Assembly: GCF_014873145.1 (NCBI RefSeq)
Contig: NZ_JADBEK010000001.1
Location: forward strand, 5,456,001 to 5,520,000
Length of the DNA stretch: 64,000 bases
Reading direction: 5' to 3'
DNA from: Nonomuraea angiospora
GTDB lineage: Bacteria; Actinomycetota; Actinomycetes; Streptosporangiales; Streptosporangiaceae
Shown here: piece by piece, positions 35,727 to 44,402 of the stretch
Layout of the letters: each line of letters opens with the position of its first letter
Numbering within the stretch: position 1 is the stretch's first letter
Made by a program: the position numbers and the translations under genes
The notes under the pieces: generated by a model
What the model saw: only the letters and a program-made list of their open reading frames with translations
Databases searched by the model: none
Told to the model about the DNA's origin: nothing

Positions 35727-36830
35727 ATGATGGACGAGTCAGAGTTTTCCGAACCGCTCACGCGAGACCTGTGCGGCACCATGCCCGTGCACCGCCGGCT
35801 GCTCAACGAGAGCATGTCCTACCGCGGGCGGCGGGCGTCCATCGAGAACCAGGCCACGCAGTACAGACTCGGCATCCGCATGGTCAGCCGCGTCGGCGTG
35901 GTCAGCATCCCCGTCGTCGTACACGTCGTCCACAACCCTGCCCGCCCGGAGCAGAACATCGGCGCCGACCAGATCCACAGCCAGATCGAGATCCTCAACC
36001 AGGACTTCCGGGCCGCCAACCCCGACGTGACGAAGGTGCCGCCCGTCTGGAGGTCGCTGGTGGCGGACACGATGGTCGAGTTCCACCTCGCGACCCGCGG
36101 CCCGAACGGGGAGCCGACGGACGGGATCGTCCGCGTGGAGACCCAGCGGATGGGCTTCACTTTCGACGACCTGGTGAAGTCGAGCGCCACCGGCGGGGCC
36201 GCCCCGTGGCCCAGCGACCAGTACCTCAACATCTGGGTGTGCCAGCTGACGGGCGGGCTGCTCGGCTACGCGCAGTTCCCCGGCGGGCCGCCGGAGACGG
36301 ACGGCGTCGTCATCCGCCACTCCGCCTTCGGCAGCACGGGCACCGCGGCGCCGCCGTTCCACCTGGGCCGGACCACGACGCACGAGATCGGCCACTGGCT
36401 GAACCTCTTCCACATCTGGGGGGACGACGGCGAGGGGTGCAGCGGTGACGACAAGGTGGCCGACACTCCGAACCAAGCCGGCAACAACACCGGGATGCCG
36501 ATATTTCCCCATATTTCCTGTAACAACGGTCCAAATGGCGACATGTTCGTGAACTACATGGACTACACCGACGACGCCGGCATGATGATGTTCACCAGCG
36601 GCCAGTCGACGCGGATGAACGCCTGCCTGGAGGGCCCCCGGGCGTCCTTCCTGGTCCCGCAGCTCGCCGCGCGCGCGGAGGAGCGGATCCCGGCGGGCAT
36701 CGCCTCCCCCGGCGAGACGCGGCTGTCCGGCAACGGTTCGCAGCGCGACCTGGAGCAGCTGCTCCAGGAGGTGCTGAAGGACACCCGCGCGGCACTCAAC
36801 GTGGTGGCCGGGAACCGCCAGGTCCGATGA
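35727..36830 (+). CDS. M43-type zinc metalloprotease
   Basis: From ATG 35727, behind a GGGGG site, the protein is 367 residues. The zinc motif [13 protein letters not shown] (about 219-231, H-E-x-x-H-x-x-x-x-x-H) and the later Met-turn area [11 protein letters not shown] mark an M43B (cytophagalysin/PAPP-A-like) peptidase. [17 protein letters not shown] near residue 55 is the usual lead-in. Family members are mostly secreted, yet no signal peptide is visible (start [15 protein letters not shown]). The C-terminal about 50 residues ([15 protein letters not shown]) are helical. It overlaps the next start by ATGA. Confidence 0.88.
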   Translation: MMDESEFSEPLTRDLCGTMPVHRRLLNESMSYRGRRASIENQATQYRLGIRMVSRVGVVSIPVVVHVVHNPARPEQNIGADQIHSQIEILNQDFRAANPDVTKVPPVWRSLVADTMVEFHLATRGPNGEPTDGIVRVETQRMGFTFDDLVKSSATGGAAPWPSDQYLNIWVCQLTGGLLGYAQFPGGPPETDGVVIRHSAFGSTGTAAPPFHLGRTTTHEIGHWLNLFHIWGDDGEGCSGDDKVADTPNQAGNNTGMPIFPHISCNNGPNGDMFVNYMDYTDDAGMMMFTSGQSTRMNACLEGPRASFLVPQLAARAEERIPAGIASPGETRLSGNGSQRDLEQLLQEVLKDTRAALNVVAGNRQVR

Positions 36831-37159
36831 GCATCGTCGTGATGAACGAGGAAGCGCCGGACGTCGTCGGAGCCTGGGCGCACTCCTACGAGGAGGACAC
36901 CGACGCGGTGGCGGTGTACCGGCCGGACGACTTCGCGTTCCGGCCTTCGCGGCGGCCCAGGCGCGGGATGGAGTTCCACTCCGACGGCACCTTCGTCGAG
37001 TGGCTTCCCGGGCCGGACGACCGGCCCAGGAAGATCGTCGGTCACTGGGAGCGCCAGGGGGCCGACCGGATCCGGATCACCTTTCCCGGCGGTCCGGGGC
37101 AGCCGTTCGTCCTGACCGTCGTGTCCCGCGAGAACGACCAGCTGGCCTTCGCGAAATGA
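36827..37159 (+). CDS. Hypothetical protein, probable small beta-barrel
   Basis: 110 residues, beginning with ATGA overlap on the metalloprotease stop. Blocks [45 protein letters not shown] and ITFPG alternate like a lipocalin or DUF-type beta-barrel (G-x-W near both ends). Coupled to the protease, so a regulator, inhibitor or accessory protein is plausible. Not a recognised family. Confidence 0.7.
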   Translation: MSIVVMNEEAPDVVGAWAHSYEEDTDAVAVYRPDDFAFRPSRRPRRGMEFHSDGTFVEWLPGPDDRPRKIVGHWERQGADRIRITFPGGPGQPFVLTVVSRENDQLAFAK

Positions 37160-37223
37160 GCGACCCGCTCGCGAGCGCATCGACTTCGGCCTCGCGCTGG
37201 AGACCGCACTGGAGATTGTGCGA

Positions 37224-37592
37224 ATGAACGCGGCCACCACGGTGGAGGTCCAGGAACCCGTGCCACGCCGCGTCAAGGTCGAGGGCGACCGGTTCCACGG
37301 CCGCGTGCCCGAGGGCGCCGAGTACGTCGGGCGCGAGTTCCCCGGTCACCGGCGCAGCCCGTTCGCCAACCCGCACAGCCTGTCGGAGAAGGGCTGCCGG
37401 GTCTGCGGCGGCCGGGTCCACCAGCGGTCCCAGGTGATCGAGCTCTACCTGGGACACCTGCGCGAGCACCCCGAGCTCGTCGAGCGGGCCCGCCGCGAGC
37501 TGCGCGGCAAGGACCTGGCCTGCTGGTGCGACCCCGACCAGGAGTGCCACGCGGACGCGCTGCTGGCCGTCGTCGCCGGCGCGGAGCCGTAG
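37224..37592 (+). CDS. DUF4326 domain protein
   Basis: ATG 37224 sits 9 bp after a GGAG site; GTG 37218 is an alternative. 122 residues with GREFPGHRRSPFANPHSL, CRVCGG and LRGKDLACWCDPDQECHAD, the DUF4326 signature in which Cys and His residues probably bind metal. The family occurs in phages and actinobacteria; function is not established. Its last codons lie in the tandem repeat that continues to 37759. Confidence 0.82.
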   Translation: MNAATTVEVQEPVPRRVKVEGDRFHGRVPEGAEYVGREFPGHRRSPFANPHSLSEKGCRVCGGRVHQRSQVIELYLGHLREHPELVERARRELRGKDLACWCDPDQECHADALLAVVAGAEP

Positions 37593-37759
37593 CTCACGAC
37601 GTCCGCGCCTACCGTGATCCCGGTGCGGAGGGGAAGCTCACGGCCATTCGACGCCCACCGTGATCCCGGTGCGGAGCCGTAGCCCACGACGTCCGCGCCT
37701 ACCATGATCCCGGTGCGGAGGGGAAGCTCACGACCGTTCGACGCCCACCGTGATCTCGT
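37582..37759. repeat. 89-bp tandem duplication built from about 45-bp half units
   Basis: Copy 1 is 37582-37670 and copy 2 is 37671-37759, with few differences. Each has two similar halves beginning GCGGAG and ending near GTGATC. The copies overlap the end of the DUF4326 gene and the last codons of the convergent papain-like gene, so gene ends were duplicated. Confidence 0.85.
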
Positions 37760-38351
37760 TGCCGAGCCGGTGCCCCATCAGCAGCTCCAGGTCGTCACCG
37801 CTCCAGAACTTCCCCGGGTCATACCAGTTGGGCCGGCGCCCCCCGGGCAGCAGGCCCATCTCCTCGTACGTGACCGCCACCACCTCGGCGCAGTACGCGC
37901 TCTCCAGCGTCTCCTCCCGGCGCCGGCGCCGTCGCGGCAGCCGGCCCCTCGCCCAGCGGGCGGCCAGGCGGGCCGTGGAGGGAAACGGGGTGCCGTCGAG
38001 CCGGGCCACCGTGCGCAGGGCCGCGTCCTCCATCTCGGGCGTCGCCTCCGGTTCGAGCTGGCGCAGCCAGGGTCTCTGGCCGTAGCGGCCGACCCACGTG
38101 GTGACCGCGTCGCGCAGGTCGTGCAGCTGCACGCCGCGCTGGTACGTGCCCGACCACAGGTCGAGCAGCGACTTGCCCAGTTCGGCGTGCCACATCATCG
38201 GCGGCAGGTCCTCGGTCACGATCGCCATGCCCACGTGGTTGACCGGGCTGTTGGTCATCGTCTGGATGGCGCGGTCGGGCACCGAGCGCCCGCGGAAAAT
38301 CCACAGATCGCCGGTCCTCGTCACCCTTACGGCCTCGTCGAGAGTCAGCAC
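37728..38351 (-). CDS. Permuted papain-like (YiiX/NlpC-P60-type) hydrolase
   Basis: 207 residues. GDLWIFRG (14-21), TNSPVNHVGMAIV (33-45, catalytic His) and a late SAYCAEVVAVTYEEMG (about 151-166, catalytic Cys) are in the circularly permuted order of the YiiX/LRAT-like NlpC/P60 group. Such enzymes cleave amide or ester bonds in peptides, lipids or cell wall. No signal peptide is seen, so a cytoplasmic role is possible. The C-terminal residues fall in the 89-bp repeat. Confidence 0.75.
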   Translation of the reverse strand: MLTLDEAVRVTRTGDLWIFRGRSVPDRAIQTMTNSPVNHVGMAIVTEDLPPMMWHAELGKSLLDLWSGTYQRGVQLHDLRDAVTTWVGRYGQRPWLRQLEPEATPEMEDAALRTVARLDGTPFPSTARLAARWARGRLPRRRRRREETLESAYCAEVVAVTYEEMGLLPGGRRPNWYDPGKFWSGDDLELLMGHRLGNEITVGVERS

Positions 38352-38368
38352 ACCGTTAGCCTAGGCAC

Positions 38369-38536
38369 ATGCGCTGGTGGAAGATGCTCGGTCTGGCGGG
38401 AATCATGGGCGTGGCGGCCACGGGAGTGGTGATCGCGCGTGCCGAGCGCCGCCGCCGGGCCTACACGCCCGAGGAGATCAGGGTCCGGTTGCGCGAGCGC
38501 GTGCAGGACTCTCAGCCCGAGGGGCGCAGGTCGTAG
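38369..38536 (+). CDS. Small membrane protein (55 aa)
   Basis: Starts ATG 38369, 18 bp from the divergent hydrolase start. MRWWKMLGLAGIMGVAATGV is a membrane or signal-anchor segment, followed by AERRRRAYTPEEIRVRLRER, a basic cytoplasmic tail. Its stop overlaps the convergent binding-protein gene. No named family. Confidence 0.62.
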   Translation: MRWWKMLGLAGIMGVAATGVVIARAERRRRAYTPEEIRVRLRERVQDSQPEGRRS

Positions 38537-40071
38537 ACGAAGACCACGTCCGGGTAGGCCGGGTTGTCGTTGTAGCCCTGCACGGCGCCCTGGTAGGCCC
38601 GCTGGTAGTTGACCACCCACGGGATCGCCGCGGCCGCCCGCTGGTCGAGCACCCGCTTCGTGGCCTGCTCGTACACCCGCTGCGCCGCCGGCCGGTCGGT
38701 CACGGTCAGCTCCGGCACGGTGTCCAGCTGCGCGTCCAGGCCCTGGTCGCGCAGGTAGGCCAGGTTGAAGACGGGCGGGTTCCCACTGTGGAAGACGTTG
38801 CCGAAGTAGGAGTAGCCGTCGGCGTAGTCGGGCCACCAGTACATGACGAAGATGTCCTGGCCGCGCTTCTTGCCCTGCTCCCACTGGGCGGTCCAGGGCA
38901 TCGCCCGGGCGTCGATCGTCACGTTCAGCGGCTTGAGCGCGGCGGTGAGCTTCGTGGCGAGCAGGTGCCAGTCGGTGTCGCCCTCCCCGTACGTCAGCCG
39001 CAGCCGCAGCGGCCGCCCGCCGGGGCCGTACCCCGCCCTGGTCAGCAGCTCCGCCGCGCCCGCCAGGTCCTGCCGGGGGACGCGGCCCGGCACGTACCCC
39101 ATGAGCCCTTCGGGGATGATGCCGCTGGCCGGTGAGACCGCGCCCTTCAGGTCCTTGATCAGGCCCTGGTAGTCGACGGCCTTCTGCACCGCGCGGCGCA
39201 CGCGGATGTCCTTCATGGGGCCGTTCGCGGTGTTGAACAGCAGCATCGCCGTCTGGAACGACGCCCGCTCGGAGGTGCGCACGCCCGGCGCGGTCGAGGC
39301 GGCGGCGAACAGGCGCGGGTTCAGCCGCGCCACGAAGCTCACCTCGCCGCGCTGCAGCAGCCGCCACGCCCTGTCGGGGTCGGGCACGACGCGGAACTTG
39401 ACCGTGTTGTAGTGCGGCCGGCCCCACCCTCCCCAGTACTTGTCGTACGCGCTGAGGGTGAGCTCCTCCTCCTTGCCCTTCTGCCACTTCGTCACCGTGT
39501 ACGGCCCCGAGCCCGCGTCCCTGCCCGCCGCGAAGAACTTCCCGAGGTCGGGCGCCGCCTGCGTGTCGTAGATGTAGGCCGCGTACGTGGAGGAGGCCAC
39601 CAGGTCCAGCGGGACGGGGTACTTCAGCGCGAACGTCACCGTCGTGGGGCCGTCGACCCTGATGGAGGAGACGGAGTCCCAGATGTAGGAGGCGCCCGTC
39701 TTGGCGCTCATCGTGCGCTCGATCGACGACTTGACCGCCGCGGCGTCCAGGGGCCTGCCGGTGTGGAAGGTCACCCCGGAGCGGAGGTTGAACGTCCACG
39801 TCCGGCCGTCGGGCGACGAGCGCCACGACGTGGCCAGCCTGGGGCTGGACTTCTTGGTGACCGGGTTCCAGAAGGTGAGCGTCTCGTAGATGTTCTGGAG
39901 GGCGACGATCTCGTTGGAGTAGGACTTGGAGGGGTCCCATTCGGTGACGATGTCCAGGTTCTCGACGTAGACGAACGGGGACTGCCCGGACGGCGCCTGC
40001 GGGGACTCCGGAGGCGGTGAGCAGGCCGCGAGGAGTATGAGCGCGGCGGCCGCTGCGACACGACGGCGCAA
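38512..40071 (-). CDS. ABC substrate-binding lipoprotein, SBP_bac_5 (orphan)
   Basis: 519 residues from TTG 40071, 6 nt after a GGGAG site. The lipoprotein signal RRRVAAAAALILLAAC ends in a LAAC lipobox. The mature part has SBP family 5 blocks such as WTFNLRSGVTFHTGRPLDA, GSGPYTVTKW and DIFVMYWWPDYADGYSYF. It matches the binding protein at 47949-49574 closely (for example DNPAYPDVVFVYDL against DNPAYPNVVFFYDL), so the two are paralogs. No permease or ATPase is adjacent; it may feed the transporter at 44395-47946. Confidence 0.85.
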   Translation of the reverse strand: MRRRVAAAAALILLAACSPPPESPQAPSGQSPFVYVENLDIVTEWDPSKSYSNEIVALQNIYETLTFWNPVTKKSSPRLATSWRSSPDGRTWTFNLRSGVTFHTGRPLDAAAVKSSIERTMSAKTGASYIWDSVSSIRVDGPTTVTFALKYPVPLDLVASSTYAAYIYDTQAAPDLGKFFAAGRDAGSGPYTVTKWQKGKEEELTLSAYDKYWGGWGRPHYNTVKFRVVPDPDRAWRLLQRGEVSFVARLNPRLFAAASTAPGVRTSERASFQTAMLLFNTANGPMKDIRVRRAVQKAVDYQGLIKDLKGAVSPASGIIPEGLMGYVPGRVPRQDLAGAAELLTRAGYGPGGRPLRLRLTYGEGDTDWHLLATKLTAALKPLNVTIDARAMPWTAQWEQGKKRGQDIFVMYWWPDYADGYSYFGNVFHSGNPPVFNLAYLRDQGLDAQLDTVPELTVTDRPAAQRVYEQATKRVLDQRAAAAIPWVVNYQRAYQGAVQGYNDNPAYPDVVFVYDLRPSG

Positions 40072-40243
40072 CGCATCTCCCTCTGTCGGCGATGTACTCG
40101 GGAAACCTACTCCAAGATCGATGGGATCAACGCCCAGGTGTCCAAAAGTCCCGAAAAATTGGGCATTTTGATGATCCAATTGCTATCCTCTGAGCTTGTC
40201 CCGTCCGGGGTTGCCAGCAGGGGACCGACCGGAGTGAGGTGTC

Positions 40244-42130
40244 ATGGGTCGTAGCCGAACGATCCGCATGAAGATCATCGGACTGCTACTCGTGCCACTG
40301 GCCTCCATGGTGGTCTTGTGGGGGGTCATCACCGCCGTCACCGCCACCGAGAGCTTGGAGCTGCGTCAATACAAGACACTCTGGACGAACCTCCGTCTTC
40401 CCGCGTACAAACTGATCAGCGAGATCCAGCGTGAACGCCTAGTCTCGGCCAGGCTCCTGCGTAGCTCGGGGGACAAATCCGCCGTCGCCACGCAGCGCAC
40501 CCGCACCGACGCCGCCAGTGACGCGTTCAGGCAGTTCTCCAGCAAATCCAAGGACCGATCGGAAGAGATCCGCACACAGGTGGACGCGGTGTACACGCAA
40601 CTCGACAGGCTCGATGCGATCCGAGGCGAGATCGACACGGGTCTGTCCGACCGTCTGCACACTGTGGAGGCCTACAGCGCGATCAACGACACGCTCTTCG
40701 GCCTGCACAAGCGGGTCGCGCTGATCGACGACATCCCGATCTACGAGCAGTCGCGCATCGTCATCGACCTCGGGTACGCCAAGGAGCTGCTCACCAGGGA
40801 ACAGGCCGTCGCGTTCGGGCCGACCCAGCCCGCCGAGCGCCGGCTGTTCACGGAGCTCGTCGGCAACCGGCGCTTCCTGCTCGACCAGTCGCTCAACGAG
40901 CTCGACCCGAGCCTGCGCGACCAGCAGGTGGCGCTGATCACCTCCCCCGCCTACCAGCGGATGCGGATCATGGAGGACCAGATCATCGCCGGGCAGGCGC
41001 CGCGGAGCTGGCTCACCCTCACGGAGGGGCTGTCCAAGTCGTTCCAGGAGTCGCTGATGCGGGCCAGCGCGGCGCTGAACACGCGGACCGAGCCGATCGC
41101 CGACCAGGTGCTGTCCAGGGCGCTCCTGCTGGCGGGCACGGCGCTGGGGCTGGTGGTCGTGTCGATCGCGTTCTCGCTGCGCATGGGCAACCGGCTGTCG
41201 AAGGAGCTGGGCGCGCTCCGGCTGGCCGCGCTGGAGGTGGCCCAGGAACGGCTCCCCCAGGTGGTCGCCAAGCTCCGCAAGGGCGAGAAGGTCGAGATGC
41301 CGGAGCTGTCCGTGGCGAGCACCACGGTCGAGATCGACGACGTGGGCCAGGCGTTCTCCACCGTCCAGCAGACGGCCGTCGAGGCCGCGGTCGGCCAGGC
41401 GCAGCTCAGCGAGGGCGTCGGGCACGTGTTCCGCAACCTGGCCAGGCGCAGCCAGACCCTGCTGCACCGCCAGCGCATCCAGCTGCAGGACATGCAGCAC
41501 CGGGCCACCGACCCGGACGCGCTGGACGACCTGTTCAAGCTCGACCACCTGACCACCCGCATGCGCCGCCACGCCGAGGGCCTGATCATCCTGTCGGGCG
41601 CCACCCCCGGCCGCGGCTGGAGCCGGCCGGTGCCGCTGCTCGACGTGGCCCGTGGCGCGTCCGCCGAGGTGGAGGACTACCAGCGGGTCACCGTCGAGCC
41701 GATGTCCGGCCAGCGCCTGGCCGGACCCGTGGTCGGCGACGTGATCCACCTGATCGCCGAGCTCATCGAGAACGCCACCGTCTACTCGCCGAAGCACACT
41801 CCGGTCATCGTGCGCGGCGAGGTGGCGGCCCGCGGCTTCGTCTTCGAGGTCGAGGACCGCGGGCTCGGGATGAGCGCAGAGGAGCTGGCCGAACTCAACG
41901 AGCGGCTGGCCAGCCCACCGGAGTTCGACCTGGCCGACAGCGACCGGCTCGGCCTTTTCGTCGTCTCCCGCCTGGCCGCCAGGCACGACATCCGCGTGAC
42001 GTTACGCGGTTCACCATATGGAGGGACCACCGCGATCGTGTTGATCCCGGAAGAGCACGTGGCCGAGCCCGAACCGGAGGCCCACGTGAAGGAACCCGCT
42101 CGACCCATGCGGGTGGTGCGAAGTGAGTGA
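40244..42130 (+). CDS. NIT-domain histidine kinase-like sensor (CvnA-type)
   Basis: 628 residues. A first membrane helix (IIGLLLVPLASMVVLWGVI, about 11-29) is followed by an extracytoplasmic helical nitrate/nitrite-sensing-like (NIT) domain with QRERLVSARLL. A second helix (about 287-305) leads to a HAMP-like region. The kinase core has FRNLARRSQTLLHRQ (about 398-412), LIAELIENATVYSP (N-box, about 504-517) and DRGLGMSAEEL (G1-box), closing with GTTAIVLIP. The phospho-acceptor helix lacks a classical H-E-x-x motif (LDHLTTRMRRHAEGL instead), as in actinobacterial conservon sensors. It is followed, with an 8-nt overlap, by DUF742. Confidence 0.85.
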   Translation: MGRSRTIRMKIIGLLLVPLASMVVLWGVITAVTATESLELRQYKTLWTNLRLPAYKLISEIQRERLVSARLLRSSGDKSAVATQRTRTDAASDAFRQFSSKSKDRSEEIRTQVDAVYTQLDRLDAIRGEIDTGLSDRLHTVEAYSAINDTLFGLHKRVALIDDIPIYEQSRIVIDLGYAKELLTREQAVAFGPTQPAERRLFTELVGNRRFLLDQSLNELDPSLRDQQVALITSPAYQRMRIMEDQIIAGQAPRSWLTLTEGLSKSFQESLMRASAALNTRTEPIADQVLSRALLLAGTALGLVVVSIAFSLRMGNRLSKELGALRLAALEVAQERLPQVVAKLRKGEKVEMPELSVASTTVEIDDVGQAFSTVQQTAVEAAVGQAQLSEGVGHVFRNLARRSQTLLHRQRIQLQDMQHRATDPDALDDLFKLDHLTTRMRRHAEGLIILSGATPGRGWSRPVPLLDVARGASAEVEDYQRVTVEPMSGQRLAGPVVGDVIHLIAELIENATVYSPKHTPVIVRGEVAARGFVFEVEDRGLGMSAEELAELNERLASPPEFDLADSDRLGLFVVSRLAARHDIRVTLRGSPYGGTTAIVLIPEEHVAEPEPEAHVKEPARPMRVVRSE

Positions 42131-42479
42131 CGAGCGCTGGCTGGACGAGGACGCCGGTCCTATCGTCCCGGCCTACCTGCTGACGAGGGGCCGTACGGTC
42201 CCCGCGAGCGAGGCCATCGACCTCATCGCGGTGATCATCACGGCCGGCGGCCTGGCGCCGCCGATGGGCCTGGGCCCCGAGCATCTGATCATCATGCAGA
42301 AGTGCACCAAGCCGACCCGCCTCGTGGACGTCGCGGCCGAGCTGAACCTGCCCATCGGCGTGGTACGGGTGCTGGTCGGTGACCTGCACGCGCAGCAGCT
42401 CGTGCAGGTCGAGCACCCGCCCCCCGCACCCGACGCGAAGGTGCTGCTCGAGGTGATCAGCGGCCTGAAGGCGCTGTGA
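42123..42479 (+). CDS. DUF742 domain protein (CvnC-type)
   Basis: 118 residues: PIVPAYLLTRGRTVPAS, a winged-helix-like centre (LIIMQKCTKPTRLVDVAAEL) and NLPIGVVRVLVGDLHAQQLV. This is the DUF742 layout of conservon C proteins. In complete conservons this protein works with a roadblock protein (B) and a small GTPase (D) below a sensor kinase (A). B and D are not found here, so the set is partial. Its 3' end overlaps the convergent MFS gene by 23 bp. Confidence 0.88.
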   Translation: MSDERWLDEDAGPIVPAYLLTRGRTVPASEAIDLIAVIITAGGLAPPMGLGPEHLIIMQKCTKPTRLVDVAAELNLPIGVVRVLVGDLHAQQLVQVEHPPPAPDAKVLLEVISGLKAL

Positions 42480-43866
42480 CCGTCGCGCGGTTGAGGCGAC
42501 CGTACACGGCCGCGAAGAGCGCGGCCGTGCCTCCGGCCAGGGCTGCCGTCCCGAAGACCCACTGGTAGCCGCCCACGCCCGGCTGGGCGGCCAGGATGGC
42601 GGCGATGGCCGCGCCGGCCGTGCTGCCGCCCACGATGCGTACGAGCGCGTTCACGCCCGCCGCGAGGGCCGTCTTGCCGGGGTCCACGTGCTCCACGGCC
42701 ATGGTGCCCAGCGCCGCGTAGCCGACGCCGAGGCCGATGCCCATCAGCGAGGTCGCCACGTACAGGTGGGCCGGGCTGGTGTGCGCGACCACCAGCCACA
42801 GCCCCGCCAGCGCCGTGATCGCCGACCCCGCCGCCACCATGGACGAGGCCCGGAAGCGGCGCATGATCCGGCCCGCGAACAGCGAGATGACCAGCATGAA
42901 GATCGTGCTCGGCAGCAGGAAGAAGCCCACCTGGAGGGTGGAGGCGCCGAAGCCGTAGCCGGTCCCCACCGGCACCTGGGCGAAGCTGGACATACCCGTC
43001 ATGAGGGTGAAGAACGAGAACCCGAGCAGCATCGAGGCCACCGTCGCGCCGACCGTGCCCCGGTGGACCAGCATCGCCATCTCCACCAGCGGCTCGGCCA
43101 CCCGGCGCTCGACCACGACCCAGACCGCCGCCAGCACCGCCGCGGCGGCGAACAGGCCGAGCACGCCCGGCGAGGTCCAGCCCCACGAGCCGCCCTCGCT
43201 GATGCCCAGCAGGAGCGCGACCAGCCAGGCGGTCATCAGCGCCGCGCCGGCCAGGTCGGGACGGCCCTTGGGGCCCGCCGGGGCGCTGTCCTTGACGAGC
43301 ACGGCCACGATCGCGACGGCCACCAGCGAGATGCCGGCCGTGATCCAGAAGACCAGGTGGAAGTCGCCGGACGCGAGCCCGGCCAGGATCATCCCGCCGC
43401 CGCTCCCGAACCCCATCGTCGCGCTGATCACCCCGATGCCGGTCGCCAGCTGCTCTCTGGGCAGCACGTCGCGCGCCACCCCGATCGACAACGGCACCAG
43501 CGCGGCCACGGCCCCCTGGAGCACCCTCGCCACCATCAACCATTCCAGCGAGGGCGCCAGCGCCGCCATGACCGAGCCGGCCACCAGGAGGCCCAGGGCG
43601 CCGAGGATCATGGGGCGCCTGCCGTACATGTCGCCGAAGCGCGACAGCAACGGCGTGGCCACCGCCGCGACCAGGAGGCTCAGCGTGAGCGTCCAGGTCA
43701 CGGAGGAGAGCGGGGCGTGCAGCTCCCGCTGCAGCACGGGAAGCAGCGGGACCACGGCGGTGTTCTGGAGCGCGGCGATGGAGGCCGCGAAAGCCAGCGC
43801 GACCACCCCGGGCCAAGGGTTTCTGGTGGACGTCGTACGTGCCGCGGACGCCACGATTGTCGCCAT
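42457..43866 (-). CDS. MFS multidrug exporter (DHA2-like)
   Basis: 469 residues with many hydrophobic segments (about 12-14) in proton-antiport MFS order. Motif A-like RFGDMYGRRPMILGALG lies at about 75-91. The N-terminal half (ALQNTAVVPLLPVLQREL) and the middle GFGSGGGMILAG are typical of DHA2-type drug exporters. It is divergently transcribed from a MarR regulator with repeated half-sites between them, so drug-inducible efflux is the likely job. Substrate unknown. Confidence 0.9.
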   Translation of the reverse strand: MATIVASAARTTSTRNPWPGVVALAFAASIAALQNTAVVPLLPVLQRELHAPLSSVTWTLTLSLLVAAVATPLLSRFGDMYGRRPMILGALGLLVAGSVMAALAPSLEWLMVARVLQGAVAALVPLSIGVARDVLPREQLATGIGVISATMGFGSGGGMILAGLASGDFHLVFWITAGISLVAVAIVAVLVKDSAPAGPKGRPDLAGAALMTAWLVALLLGISEGGSWGWTSPGVLGLFAAAAVLAAVWVVVERRVAEPLVEMAMLVHRGTVGATVASMLLGFSFFTLMTGMSSFAQVPVGTGYGFGASTLQVGFFLLPSTIFMLVISLFAGRIMRRFRASSMVAAGSAITALAGLWLVVAHTSPAHLYVATSLMGIGLGVGYAALGTMAVEHVDPGKTALAAGVNALVRIVGGSTAGAAIAAILAAQPGVGGYQWVFGTAALAGGTAALFAAVYGRLNRATVTAPSGR

Positions 43867-43880
43867 GTCGGCTCCTTTAG

Positions 43881-43931
43881 CTAACTTAGGTAAGTAACAG
43901 GGAACGATAATACATACGTAAGTTAGGTAAG
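43881..43931. promoter_or_regulatory. Putative MarR operator, two repeated half-sites
   Basis: CTAACTTAGGTAAG (43881-43894) and GTAAGTTAGGTAAG (43918-43931) repeat at a 37-bp period within the short intergenic space between the MFS and marR starts. AT-rich and partly palindromic, they are good MarR-dimer sites controlling both genes. Confidence 0.65.
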
Positions 43932-43940
43932 CAAATCGGT

Positions 43941-44402
43941 ATGGACGAAGATCTCAACAGGACGGTGTCGGCGTTCCGCTCAGTCGTGGACGCGCTGAAC
44001 CGCGCCAAGACGCATGAGCGCCTGACCGAGGCCGCCGGCGTCCGGCTCGACCGGCCCGACGTGAAGATCCTCGTCCACCTGCTGGACGCGCCCGAGCCGC
44101 GCAGGATCGGCGCGATCGCCGAGGCGCTGCAGGTGGAGAGCCCTCACGTGACGAGGCACGTCGCCGCACTGGAGCAGCGCGGGCTGGTCGAGCGGGTACG
44201 CGACCCCGACGACGGCCGGGCCTGGCGCATCGCGCTGACCGAGGAGGGGATCGAGGTGGCGGGCAGGTGCCGCCGAGTGACCACCGACCTGTTCGAGGGC
44301 GCGCTCGCGGGCTGGCCGGCGGAGGACCGGGCGGAGCTGGCCAGGCTGATGGGCAAACTCTCGGGCGACCTCTGCGCCCACCTCAAGAACCTCGTCAGCT
44401 GA
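43941..44402 (+). CDS. MarR-family transcriptional regulator
   Basis: 153 residues. Winged helix with PEPRRIGAIAEALQVESPHVTR split about residues 50-72, recognition area ALEQRGLVERVRDPDDGRAW (wing) and a C-terminal dimer helix. Start ATG 43941. It probably represses itself and the divergent MFS exporter until a ligand binds. Ends overlapping the convergent ABC ATPase gene by 8 bp. Confidence 0.9.
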   Translation: MDEDLNRTVSAFRSVVDALNRAKTHERLTEAAGVRLDRPDVKILVHLLDAPEPRRIGAIAEALQVESPHVTRHVAALEQRGLVERVRDPDDGRAWRIALTEEGIEVAGRCRRVTTDLFEGALAGWPAEDRAELARLMGKLSGDLCAHLKNLVS

